Assembly: GCA_037893225.1 (NCBI GenBank)
Contig: JAZGUH010000491.1
Span: 434,001 to 498,000, forward strand
From: Hippasteria phrygiana
Taxonomy: Eukaryota; Echinodermata; Asteroidea; Valvatida; Goniasteridae
Direction of reading: 5' to 3'
DNA length: 64,000 bases
The position numbers were made by a program, and so were the translations under genes. The notes under the pieces were generated by a model, which had not been told where the DNA came from, did not search any database, and worked only from the letters and a program-made list of their open reading frames with translations. Within the stretch, counting starts at the first letter, position 1; the number at the start of each line of letters is the position of its first letter. This document shows, one piece after another, positions 11,081 to 21,240 of the stretch.

Positions 11081-12190
11081 TGTATTCAAATTTACCTAGT
11101 CAGTTTCCCTTTTGGATTGTTTGACGAATTAATTATATTTTGATAACTTGGTGCCCAGTCTTTTTTTTTTGCGGAACTTTAATTGTTTTGCCTTATTTGG
11201 CTTTTCTGAAATCCGTTTTAGGAATTGATTAAAAAATAATAGATTTGTTTAAAAGAAATGTGGGTGTTTGGATTCATTTTATTTATTTATTTATTGTTAC
11301 CCGGTATTTATTTTTATTATATTATTTTCATGTTTCTTTTTTCTCCCTATTTTTTTGGGGGGGAGGGGGGGGGGTTCTCGTTTTTATTTCAAACAACGGA
11401 TGATTCAATCTCTTTTTTAAACATGTGTGGCTCTGAAAAGAGCCGTTTGTGTTGTTGGTGTGATCGGTCACGTTCAGACAGTTGGCCCGTTGAGGTGACT
11501 GCAGGCAGGATCCAAACTTCCACATTCATCAACCAATCATCTCTCATAATTATTGCGGTGACGTGGTACCCATTCATTCATTTGGGAGTTGGAAGTACGG
11601 TGAGATCATAGTAAATTAATTCCTATTCACAAATTTGACGCTAAGCGTCAGGCCTATTAATACTAATGCGCGCATCACCGGTACCAAGGCGGCACGTTCA
11701 AACGTGGCCACTCAACTTGAATGCTAATTACGCCCTTTAGTTTGCCTACGACACCGCAATTAAAGAAGGCGACAGAAGTAGGCGGCCGAGCTATAGAATA
11801 TGACAATTGGGTTTCAGGGTTTGTCATTTAATATCTTTCAGTTTCAGACGAAAAGCATCAATTGGGTTTGTCATTTAATAACAGTGTGACGCACGGTCAA
11901 CTTAAAAAAAATACATGTCCGCAGTTTGGGATTAGTAAACAAAGTACATGTATAGAAAAGAATACGTGCATCATGCATGTAGTTTTAAGTGTCCAAAGTT
12001 CACTTTTTCTATATAAATTATAAGCGGTTAAATTATAAACCAGTAAATTGTTTTACATAAATAAAATCCACAAATACATTTCACTTTACATTCCTTTTCC
12101 AGCAACGTCTAATATATACAATAACCGGGCCTACAATCAAAGCAATAATTTCAGAACCATTTCAGAACATCATTGACGGTACGACTTGAC
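11081..12190. other. No recognisable gene
   Basis: AT-rich sequence with T-runs (11161), a G-run (11357) and no ORF with domain-like content. Nothing assignable was seen. Confidence 0.5.
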
Positions 12191-12195
12191 TTCCG

Positions 12196-12241
12196 CGTGA
12201 AGGTACGAGTTGTCCTAATTGAAGGTACGAGTTGGCGAAGG
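12196..12241. repeat. Degenerate 16-bp minisatellite units
   Basis: GAAGGTACGAGTTG occurs twice, spaced by diverged sequence, in the orientation of the 14961 array. A remnant of the same minisatellite. Confidence 0.75.
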
Positions 12242-13439
12242 CATGGGCGGAGATCCCGGGGGGGATGGGGGGATATATCCCCCCCACCTTTTGACCTGGG
12301 GGGAGATGACCAATGTAATCATCCCCCCACTTTTTAAGGGTAGGCGTACTAACTTGCGCAGAGTCCGTAACTTGCCAATACATGTATTTTTGTTTTGCTA
12401 TACACGTGATGACTTTCCATTGTTCCCCCCTTTAATATAACCCATCCCCATAGACTAAGCACTAGTTTGCCTGTCCTCACTTTTTCCGGAACAAAGAAAT
12501 AAATGTGAGGACAGTATTGTTCCCTTTGTCATACCCTTTTTTCTGTCCTCGCGTGTAATGCGATACCATGACACCTTGACAGGCCAGCACCACTCAGCCC
12601 AGCAAGTGCGAGTGTCATTTTACTTTCCCTGCATTGAGTTTAAACGCACTGTGGGCAAGAGCTCGGTATGTACAGGCGCGGATCCGGGGGGGGGGGGGGG
12701 GGGGTGGCCGCAGGGGCACGTGCCCCCCCCCCCCCCCCCCCCCCCCGGTAAATTGCGTCAACAAAAAAAGGGAAAAAAGGAGAAAAAAAGAAGGGGAGAA
12801 AAAAAGAAGGGGGGAAAATAGAGGGGGAGGTGGGGGAGGTGGGGGAAAATAGAGGGGGAGGTGGGAGAAAAGGAGGTGAGGATGAGGGCAACCTCCTTAA
12901 AAAAATACCGCCGCCGATATTAAACATCTGCTGTGTCTACTTTTTGGCATAAAACTACTTAAAAATGCAATAAGAAAAGAAAAGGTTATCAATCATGCCA
13001 TGGAACTGAATCCCTCTTTTAAGAGAAAACCGGAGTATTTCCCAGATCCCTGTGATTTCAACTCTGTCCATCGATCCCCCTTCAATCCTCCTTGCCGGGT
13101 TTGATCCCCTTTTAATCCCTTTGCCGGATCTAGTGTAAACGCGGTGCATCTCAACATATAACCCCCTTGGGTAGTTTATTACAGGTTAAATGGCCCCAAT
13201 CAGCAGGAAACAATGGATCACTTGACTGAATGACATACTAAATGTGCCTAAATCCTCTATTATGTCTTGCAGCCGATCTGCCGATGGTTTTAACACAGGG
13301 CAAGGAACAGTCTGAAATCAAGCCCTTTTCTTGAAAACTTCAACTGAACTCAATTAAAACCAAGAAAAATTCCGGATAAATTAAAAATGAAGGGGAAAAA
13401 CTGCAAATTAGACGCTAAAAATGGGGGAGGGAGAAACTT
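12242..13439. other. Low-complexity G/C and A/G tracts, no gene
   Basis: Contains a G-run (12687), a C-run (12724) and an A/G-rich block (12765-12880) that open Gly/Pro/Lys-rich frames. None looks like protein. The rest is unassigned. Confidence 0.55.
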
Positions 13440-14004
13440 AGATTTTTGTAGTGATGCATGACATGGCTAAAAAATGGCATCCAGAATCCAAAATTGTCTG
13501 GGGCCCTTAAGCGGGCCCCTGACCCCACGCCGTAAGGGCTTCGCGCTCGCATTTATCCGTTTTGGGTGTGCCCCCGTCTAGATTTTTGTAGTCATGACAT
13601 GGCTAAAATAATCACTAGAAAATAATGGCAAAAATCATGATATACACGTGTATATATTCTTCATAAAATCGTCACAACTTTTGTTTAAAAAAAGTGACGT
13701 GAAAGTAGCCAGGAATCGCCTCAGATTGCACCACTGGGGCATCCACACTCCAAAAATTTTCGGGGCCCTTAACCCTAACCCTCCAGGGTATTTTGGCTAG
13801 AAACCCTGCCAGACGCATCAGATTGCATACTTTGTCACATTGACTTGTGTGCAGAGTGCAGCAAGGTCAAGCTGTCACCACAGATGCACTGTGCTGTGTC
13901 TGGCAGGGTTAGGGTTTAAGCGGGCCCCGGACCCCACGCCGTAAGGGCTTCGCGCTTCGCGCTTCGCGCTCGCATTTGTCCATTTTGGGTGTGCCCCCCC
14001 GTCT
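13440..14004. repeat. Tandem duplication of a GGGCCCTTAAGCGGGCC repeat
   Basis: Two copies of a roughly 140-bp unit (GATTTTTGTAGT...GGGTGTGCCCCCGTCTA) lie at about 13441-13580 and 13578-14004. The second is interrupted by a TTAA-flanked insert (13773-13915) and has CTTCGCG triplicated. A further diverged relative is at 14840-14905. Confidence 0.75.
13773..13915. mobile_element. 143-bp TTAA-flanked MITE (piggyBac-like ends)
   Basis: Inserted in GGGCCCTTAAGCGGGCCCC. TTAA is duplicated at 13769-13772 and 13916-13919 and the ends are CCCTAACCCT...AGGGTTAGGGT. The tandem neighbour at 13501-13519 retains the uninterrupted site. TTAA targets and CCYT-type ends fit piggyBac. An internal CTGCCAGAC/GTCTGGCAG inversion extends the foldback. 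Confidence 0.8.
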
Positions 14005-14960
14005 ACAAAATTCATCGATCCACGCCTGATGTCGGAAGGTAGATTGGTTGGTGGGGAGACAGCTTATGCCTCACGACAAGCACAGTAAGGTGGGGAATAG
14101 TCGGTCTTTGCCACATTAGAACGCGGAAGTTCAGATCCCAACAAAGATGATGGCCTTTTATTTGATTGTTTTCACTCAACTAACACACCCAACAAAGGCA
14201 ATAGAAAGTTGCAACGGCAAACGGATTTTGTTATGCGCCAACAGACGGTATGAACGCACGTGCGGCGCATGTAATACAATGTAATTAAAATACCGATAGC
14301 AGACTTCAACTGACATTCACTGACAATCGGCGCGCACTCACACACAAACGTTTGTGCGTCCTGCAAAAACGTGTTTGAGAACTTTTGTTAGAGCCTGAGT
14401 TTTGCATCTCCGGCATTCCGGTTATAATGTCAAGTATACATCATTGTCCACCATATGTTTTCATAGTCTTTGTCAAGTGTAGACCAAATCACATTGTAAT
14501 CATGCCTTACCAAAATGCATCTATATAGGCATTATTTTGCAATAATTATTTTGTAAATAACTTATTCTTAATATAATGCATAGGCATTATTTGTGTTGCT
14601 AGGTGACCAGAGCTCCATTGTGCAAAGAGACGCTTACGCTTCCAAACACATTGGATGAGAAATTTGAGTTTTGAAGATCTTTTGTATTTTTTAATGCTTG
14701 AAGGTGTTAATAATTATTGTCATTTATTGCAATTCAAGCTCAAGAAAAGGTTAAATTTTGACACAATTTTGCACCTAAAATTGTGTAATCCCAAGGGGCT
14801 CCAGGGGGATTTACCTCAACTCCTAGCAAGGGCTTTGCGCCTGCAACCCACCAGGGGGCCCTTAAGCGGTCCCTTGGACCCCGTGCCGTGTCGCGCTCCA
14901 CACAAGGATGGCCTTTCAAAAATCATCCCCCCCACACGTAACAAGAAATCTCCGCGCATG
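14005..14960. other. No recognisable gene
   Basis: Mixed sequence with a diverged GGGGCCCTTAAGCGG repeat near 14858. A minus-strand 64-codon frame (14172-14366) has no family features. Nothing else was supported. Confidence 0.5.
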
Positions 14961-15088
14961 GGCGAAGGTACGAGTTGGCGAAGGTACGAGTTGGCGAAGG
15001 TACGAGTTGGCGAAGGTACGAGTTGGCGAAGGTACGAGTTGGCGAAGGTACGAGTTGGCGAAGGTACGAGTTGGCGAAGGTACGAGTT
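14961..15088. repeat. 16-bp minisatellite, 8 perfect units, inverse orientation
   Basis: GGCGAAGGTACGAGTT repeated eight times. This is the reverse complement, in a different phase, of the 10294-10465 unit. Confidence 0.95.
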
Positions 15089-15145
15089 GGTATGATGTTG
15101 TCAAGTTGGTATGATGTTGTCGAGTTGGTATGATGTTGTCGAGTT
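15089..15145. repeat. 19-bp tandem repeat, 3 units
   Basis: GGTATGATGTTGTCRAGTT three times, directly abutting the 16-bp array. Two more 16-bp-type units follow to 15190. Confidence 0.9.
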
Positions 15146-15212
15146 GAAGGTACGAGTTGGCCAAGGTACGAGTTGGCGAAGGTACGAGTTGACCTGTTAT
15201 AGTGTTACCCTC

Positions 15213-15868
15213 TATTCAATACGTCAAAAATCCAATCAAAAAAATCATAATTCAACCTTACAAGTTACAACGGCCACCAAAATACTGGATACCCCACCAT
15301 CTTAACAAGTGGAGTTCTATGATCAGATGAATGCAGCAAGGTTTACTTAACATCTAAAGAAAAAGTGAAATTTACCGTTTAATTCCCAGAGACACCCGCA
15401 GAACATGTCTTTTCGCTTTCTTGGAGTTCAAATAGTGACCCCTCGACCTTGACGTCACCCTGATGCGCAGCGCGCAGCGCCCGCATGATGCACCGCGCGA
15501 CAACCTGTTTATGCCGGCGACTGTTTCGTGAGTGGTACAACGGTCGCGTCGGTCCGATTGGAGGCTGCATTCGCGTGCGTGGGACTCGTTCTGTTCTGTA
15601 TTGTTCTGTTTCGTTTTAATTATTATTGGGGGCGGGTGTAATTTTGTTAAGGAAGATCAAACTGCTTGATCTTAATTTAGTTACAAGTATATGGTGTATC
15701 TGCCCATCTGCCTGAGATTTAACATTAAACCTTGGTACCAATTCATCTGATCATGGAACTCCACTTGTTCAGATGATATGGCGTATCTAGTATTTTGGTG
15801 GCCGTTGTATGTAAGGTTGAATTCTGATGTTTTTCTTGGGATTTTAGACGTATTCAATTAATTAATAG
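15213..15868. repeat. Foldback repeat with about 120-bp inverted arms
   Basis: The left arm (15215-15340, ending ...GATCAGATGAAT) is inverted at about 15738-15866 (ATTCATCTGATCATGGAAC...). Shared words include CCACTTGTT, TATTTTGGTGGCCGTTGTA and AAGGTTGAATT. The centre matches 56060-56215 in reverse. Family copies at 55720-56330 share the arms. Confidence 0.7.
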
Positions 15869-15885
15869 AAAGTCGTCGTACGCGT

Positions 15886-15968
15886 ACTTGGACCCTACTA
15901 TATCGCCAGAATAGCCCAGATCATGTCCAAATGTTAAAAAAGGCGATAAAGGGTCCAAGTTACTCGGA
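15886..15968. repeat. Stem-loop repeat, second copy
   Basis: ACTTGGACCCTACTATATCG ... GGCGATAAAGGGTCCAAGT, then TACTCGGACTA. Reverse-oriented relative of 10193-10275, also close to a minisatellite/foldback block. Confidence 0.7.
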
Positions 15969-16497
15969 CTACAATCAAAGGATAAATCAACTGACAAATA
16001 CTAACAAATGACGACAAAACACTATCAAAGATGAACAAAAACACAGACAGACGAGAGAGAATTCGTAAAGAACGAAGGACACGGAATTAACAAAGATCAT
16101 AAAAAGATCATAAAAAAGATCAGTAAGAAAACAAACGAAAGACAATGGAGGTGTTCCTAATTCCTCCATGGAAAGACAAAGTAATAATCAAAGGACATCA
16201 CGGCAGCAACAAATGACACACCTGCAATCTGCAATCATGCTGCAATCATAGGACAATCACCAACAGACAAAAACAAAAAGGTAAGGAAAGACAAATCAGG
16301 AAAAATTAAGGGAACAAATTTGTAAAACAACGGACATATTAAAAATCAAAGAACAAACTAGCACAAAACAGTGCATCCGCCACGCAGAGGACGTACTCCC
16401 AAGCATGGAGGAAGGAACACAAACTACAGACGAACGTTCACAAGCAAAAGACAAACTGGCACAAAATAGTGCACGCGCCACGCAAAGGACGGGATAC

Positions 16498-16524
16498 CAC
16501 TGATCTCTAGTGTAGAGATCAGTG
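16498..16524. repeat. 11-bp perfect hairpin
   Basis: CACTGATCTCT at 16498-16508 is inverted at 16514-16524 around a 5-nt loop, between the outer and middle arms of the giant foldback. Confidence 0.9.
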
Positions 16525-16893
16525 CGGGATACTCTGCCAAGCTAGCAACAGACGATAGAACGGTTGATCCGGTGTCATGCCAAAAAGTGTCCGGTGCCAA
16601 ATACTGTCCGCTCATTAGCATACTGCTCTCTGATTGGTCAAATACTGGCCGCTGAGCACGCGCAAAAGACACGGACACTATTTGGCATGTAGTACATGCC
16701 AAATAGTGTCCGCTGCTAAAAAGTGTCCGCTCATGCATGCGTTGCATGCAATATGCACAGCACAAACACCCTTAAGGCCATACACACAAGCACGCTACCA
16801 AATACTGTCCGTTCCTTGCCCAATACTGTCCGCTAAATTGCTGCCAAATACGGTCCGTTCCTTGCCAAATACGTACTGTCCTTTCCTTGATTA

Positions 16894-16950
16894 AAAATAG
16901 TCGCTGGTACATGAATACGTATGAGGTATTCATGTACCAGCGACTATTTT
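16894..16950. repeat. 25-bp perfect central hairpin
   Basis: Arms 16894-16918 and 16926-16950 (starting AAAATAGTCGCTGGTAC) are perfect inverses with a 7-nt spacer, at the approximate centre of the 2.2-kb palindrome. Confidence 0.95.
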
Positions 16951-17557
16951 GAATCGTTGGATGAGTTTTATCCACTTTTTTTTCTTGACAGCTTCGACCA
17001 ACAGGGTGTTTACAACTTGCCAAAATGCGCGCGCGACTGAAATTAAAGAACGCGCGCAACCTGCACGCGAGCGCGGCACCACTGTAAAAATGGCGTCGGC
17101 GAATTCCTGTATAGTGTCCGTGTCGTTTGCGCGCGTGCTCAGCGGCCAGTATTTGACCAAGCAGAGAGCAGTATGCTAATGAGCGGACAGTATTTGGCAC
17201 CGGACACTTTTTGGCATGACACCGGGTCCCCGCGTACGGTAATACTACAAATTCTGAACCATCCTGGGCCACGCGCACACGCATACAGTCATGTAAACGG
17301 GTGCAATCGTGGACCTCCCATTGTTCCTCTTTTGTTTATACTCTAACTTTTTCGGAAGGCCTCCCATTGGTTTTGTACACGATTTTCAAACGTGGACGTT
17401 AGGTCAAACGTGGACCCCTTTGTCTACGCCCAAATTCTTTTGTCCTAGGTCCACGATTGACGGCATATACAAACTCAATTAAAATACCCGAACATTGGCG
17501 GGCAACCTGTGTTAAAAATACCACGCGCTCCGCTAGCTACATTATGACACGCATCGC

Positions 17558-17695
17558 ACGGTCGAGTTGTCTCCATATTAAAGTCGACTTGTCTCAACGG
17601 ACGAGTTTTGTCTCAACGGTCGAGTTGTCTGAACGGTCGAGTTGTCTGAACAGTCGAGTTGTCTCGAGTCGAGTCGGCCAACGGTCGAGTTGTCC
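17558..17695. repeat. ACGGTCGAGTTGTCT tandem array
   Basis: About six diverged units of 16-20 bp (ACGGTCGAGTTGTCTGA). It lies inside the right half of the giant foldback and has no counterpart in the left arm. Confidence 0.8.
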
Positions 17696-18456
17696 GAATC
17701 CTTCCCCCATATCGTGCTTCATATGTTGCGTGGCGGATGCACCGTTTTGTGCCAGTTTGTTCTTTGATTTTTAATATGTCCGTTGTTTTACAAATTTGTT
17801 CCTCTTTCCTGATTTTTGTCTTTTCTTAACTTTTCGTCTTTGTTTGTTGGTGATTGTCTTACGATTGCATGTGTCATTTGTTGCTGCCGTGATGTCCTTT
17901 GATTATTGCTTTGGATATCCATTGCTTTGTCTTTCGTTTGTTTTCTGACTGATTTTTTTATGATCTTTTTATGATCATTGTTAATTCCGTGCCCCTTCGT
18001 TCTTTACGAATTCTCCCAAGTCTGTCTGTTTTTGTTGATCTTTGATAGTGTTTTGTCGTCATTTGTTAGTATTTGTCCGTTGATTGTTGATTTATCCTTC
18101 GATTGTTGGTTTGTTTTTTGTTCGTTTGGGATCGTATCAGTCCGTTTGTCCTTTTCAAATTTTGTTAATTTTGGCCCTTTTGGCCGCCCACACATTTTAG
18201 CTGCCTGGACGATACGTATGGTGGGGGACTGTTATGGGCACGTACGTACACGAGTACTGTATTCTACGTACTGCACTGGGCGCTCGCTCGTTATATTGGG
18301 GATTGGTTGTTGTTGTTGTTGATGTAGACAGGTTGGCGCGTACGGCAAATTTATGCCCTTTGCGCCATTAGCGAATAAGTGACGCTACCACATTCAGAAA
18401 ATATTCGCGTAGAAATTATACACTGAAATAGGCATCGTGGTCGGTTGTAGTGACTC

Positions 18457-19632
18457 TGTTACGCCCCAACTACGGTCATGGTACCAACTATACTTGGGCC
18501 AGTCCCATCTATAGTTGGGCCGGTACCAACTAGAACCGGACAGTTGGGAAATCCCAACTATAGTTGGGACTAAACGCGACGGGGGGTGTCGTATTTATTG
18601 TAAGGCGCATGACTGAAAAAGCCATTCGTCATGATTATGCAAGATCACAGGGTTTGGGGGCTGCACTGTTATGCAAATCTCTGGCCGGGCCACGTGTATA
18701 ATCATGGTACATTGGTGCATGGACGGTTATGAAAAATTGAAGGCCGGGAGTAAGGTGGGGTCATTATTGATCTCCAAGGGGAGGGGGGGGGGATGGTCGC
18801 TTTCATGCTATTTCGCGTCGCTCATACACATGAAAAACAGTTTCACACTCTAGAACAAAAGGAAACAGACATAATGTTTTGTTTCCTCAAATATTTAATT
18901 AGCATGTGATTGGGGTAATAGTCTCAGAGTGCCGAGTACACTTGTCTCGATTTCTTCACATTTTTCGTCTGTAACAATACAAAAATACACTGCAATTTTA
19001 TATCAATTCGTTAATTATTTGTTATTTAAATAAAGTGAAATGTGTTCAAGTAATAAGAATGAGTTTTCAGTGCCTATTGCAGTCCCAGCCATAGTTGGGA
19101 CCCTGGCCCAACTGTGGCAGGCAGCAACCATAACTTGGTTGATAATTTTTTAATAAAGTGAAATTGTGTTTAAGTAATACGAATGAGTATTCAGTGCTTA
19201 GTGCAGTCCCAACCATACAATATGTAGTTGGGACCACTACTTCAATTCTGGCCCAGTCGTGGCAGGCAGTAACCACAACATGGCTGATAATTTTTTTAAC
19301 AAATGATGAAATTATGTTTAAATTGGTTAAATAGTGAAGCGTTGGCGTTGCTGATTTCGTCCATTGTATGATGTTTAGCAAGCTTGGCCTACTAACCATA
19401 AATAATAGCCGGCTGGCAAGCCACGTGCGTCGAACCCACGAAACTTCCTTTTCAAGCCTGGTGTGCGATTTTGTAATTTATGCATATATTCACGTGCGGT
19501 TCCGATCCCCGCCCCTTCAGTCCCAACTGTAGTTGGGATTTCCAACTACTCCGTCGCAGTTGGGACCGGTCCCAACTACAGTTGGAGCCGGCCCAGGTAT
19601 AGTTGGGACAATGCCATAGTTGGGGCGTAACA
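18457..19632. mobile_element. TIR element with 4-bp TSD (Ginger-like ends)
   Basis: TGTTACGCCCCAACTA at the left is inverted as TAGTTGGGGCGTAACA at the right, flanked by ACTC at 18453-18456 and 19633-19636. Subterminal regions of about 110 bp on both sides carry repeated CCCAACTATAGTTGGG-type palindromes. A 4-bp TSD and TGT-starting ends match what is known of Ginger elements. No integrase-like ORF is present, so the class is provisional. A roughly 120-bp internal unit is tandemly repeated (19020-19300). Confidence 0.75.
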
Positions 19633-19735
19633 ACTCTGTGGGCTAATCGAAAAACAGAAAGAGTCGATACTACGAAAACGTTGGAGGAATTAGTCGTAGA
19701 ACAAACAAACAGGTAAATGGTAGGGAGAAGAAGCT

Positions 19736-21240
19736 AGTGCTCATGATCCTCCAGACACAAAGCGTCACAGCCACAGGTGTCCTGCAAGGCCGGACCGTGT
19801 GCCGTGCAATTTAAGGGCCCGGGCCCCGCTCGGGTGATTCGCAGGTCCGCAACACCTTCAGGTGATGATGAGTGACACTATGTCCAGCCAACCATTTACA
19901 CTTACTCCTCCCTAAAACTGATGCAACATCAGGAAAATCAACGAGGTGTATCGGGAATTATATATTGACATTACAGTTATGGACATACATGATATGATAA
20001 TGTGGTGGTAGTTTTGTTTGGGTTCAAGGAGCTGTTGGAGTGTAATTATTTGAGTGTTGGAGAGGCCGATCGAGTGACTTTATGAGGATTTTCCTTTGGT
20101 TGTTATATTTGCTGCAGTTCAAAAGAAAGTGTTTAACATCCTCAGTGCATAAGCATACTTTACATAATCCATTTGGGTGTTTGCCAATTTTATAAAGGTA
20201 GTTATTCAAACCTTTGCATATGCCAAGTCGCAATCTGTGTAAGATTACTTCTTGGGAGCGTTTCATACCCCAGCTTGAGAAAAGGAAGGGAGCCTTGTAT
20301 ATCATTAGTCAGATTATTATTGGGGATGAGTTTGGTCAATTTTTCTTTCAGTTGATCTTTGAGAATGTGTTTAACTTCATTGTCTAATAGGGGTATGTTA
20401 TGGTCGATATTGGTTTTATGTGGCTGACTTAGCAATTTCATCAGCTCTTTCATTTCCGTTTATCCCACATTGTCCAGGGAGCCATTCAATTTCAAAACCA
20501 ACTGTATTGCCTTGGTGCTTGATGTTATTTATGGTATGCCGGATATCGCAGACAATTTTATGTTGCGGAAAGGGTTTGGATATGGATTGGAGGGCACCGA
20601 GACAATCACTGAAAATACAGATATGCAAAGGTTTGACATCTTCAGCCCATTCTAATGCGAGGAGAATTGCGAAAAGTTCTGCAGTAAAAATAGATACCAT
20701 TATTGAGGCGGGATGCTTTACTATATTTAAGTTGGGGGATATATATGCCACATCCGACCGTGTCAAGGGTGGGATTGTAGGAACCATCCGTGTATATGTG
20801 AAGTGAATTAATCCAGGTTGTTTTAATGATTTCTACGCTAATATTTCTCTTATCGTAGGTATTGGTAGCATCTGCCAATCGAGAGAGGATCTCGGTGGAA
20901 ATAAAAGGCTTGCTATAATGCCAAAATGGAAAAGGATCGTTGAGGGGGGAAATTGTATACGGGAATTGAGAGATCCTGGCTTCAAAAGGGGTTTTATGAG
21001 TAACGGAAGTCCATTTATCAGCAAAGTAGTGCTTTTGCCAGTTATCAAGATTGATATAATCATTAGGATGAGATTTGTGAGCATTAATTTTAATTCCATA
21101 TAGATTGCATAAGAGCTGTCTTCTTAGCGCCAGAGGTGGGTCTCCACATTCAGTTTGCAGTCTAAAAAGTGGAGTACTGTGAATAGCTCCTGTATAAATT
21201 TTGAGAGCTTGATATTGGATGCTGTCAAGTTTTTGCTTAA
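19736..21240 (-). mobile_element. LINE L1: 3' portion of an I-superfamily-like retrotransposon
   Basis: The minus strand reads RT thumb, RNase H, C-terminal Cys/His motif and 3' UTR. The last 170 bp (19736-19905) match the 3' end of LINE L2 (25636-25800), fixing the terminus. The RNase H position after RT and the terminal CX2CX7HX4C motif fit the I/Nimb-type group. The 5' side stops at a TTAA element at 21241. No LINE sequence was recognised beyond 23179, so it may be 5'-truncated. Confidence 0.85.
20024..21240 (-). pseudogene. LINE L1 ORF2 C-terminus: RNase H plus Cys/His motif, frameshifted
   Basis: From 21240: QKLDSIQYQALKIYTGAI (thumb), then RNase H with all four acidic positions visible: IYTDGSYNP, AELFAILLALEWA, IFSDCLGALQSI and GNERADEIAKSA. 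It ends with LHRLRLGICKGLN and a Cys/His cluster CKVCLCTEDVKHFLLNC. The parts sit in at least four frames (breaks near 20750, 20440 and 20250), so the copy is dead. The first residues of the longest frame come from the adjoining transposon and are not LINE. Confidence 0.85.

Larger units (their letters stand above)
15970..18130. repeat. 2.2-kb nested palindrome (giant foldback)
   Basis: Outer arms of about 400-500 bp (15970-16490 against 17735-18130) are imperfect inverted repeats sharing CTACAATCAAAGGATAAATC, ACAAAACACTATCAAAGAT and similar words. Middle arms (about 16565-16690 against 17100-17220) carry GCCAAATACTGTCCGCTCAT inverted. The centre is a 25-bp perfect hairpin. The element is of the foldback/snapback kind, class unknown. 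No coding sequence is convincing. Confidence 0.75.

Noticed and set aside
12558..12927. Gly/Pro/Lys-rich frames over 12.6-12.9 kb
   Set aside because: Caused by G/C runs and an A/G-rich block.
13769..13919. Interstitial telomere repeat
   Set aside because: Only CCCTAACCCT and AGGGTTAGGG at the two edges of a TTAA-flanked MITE. No TTAGGG array.
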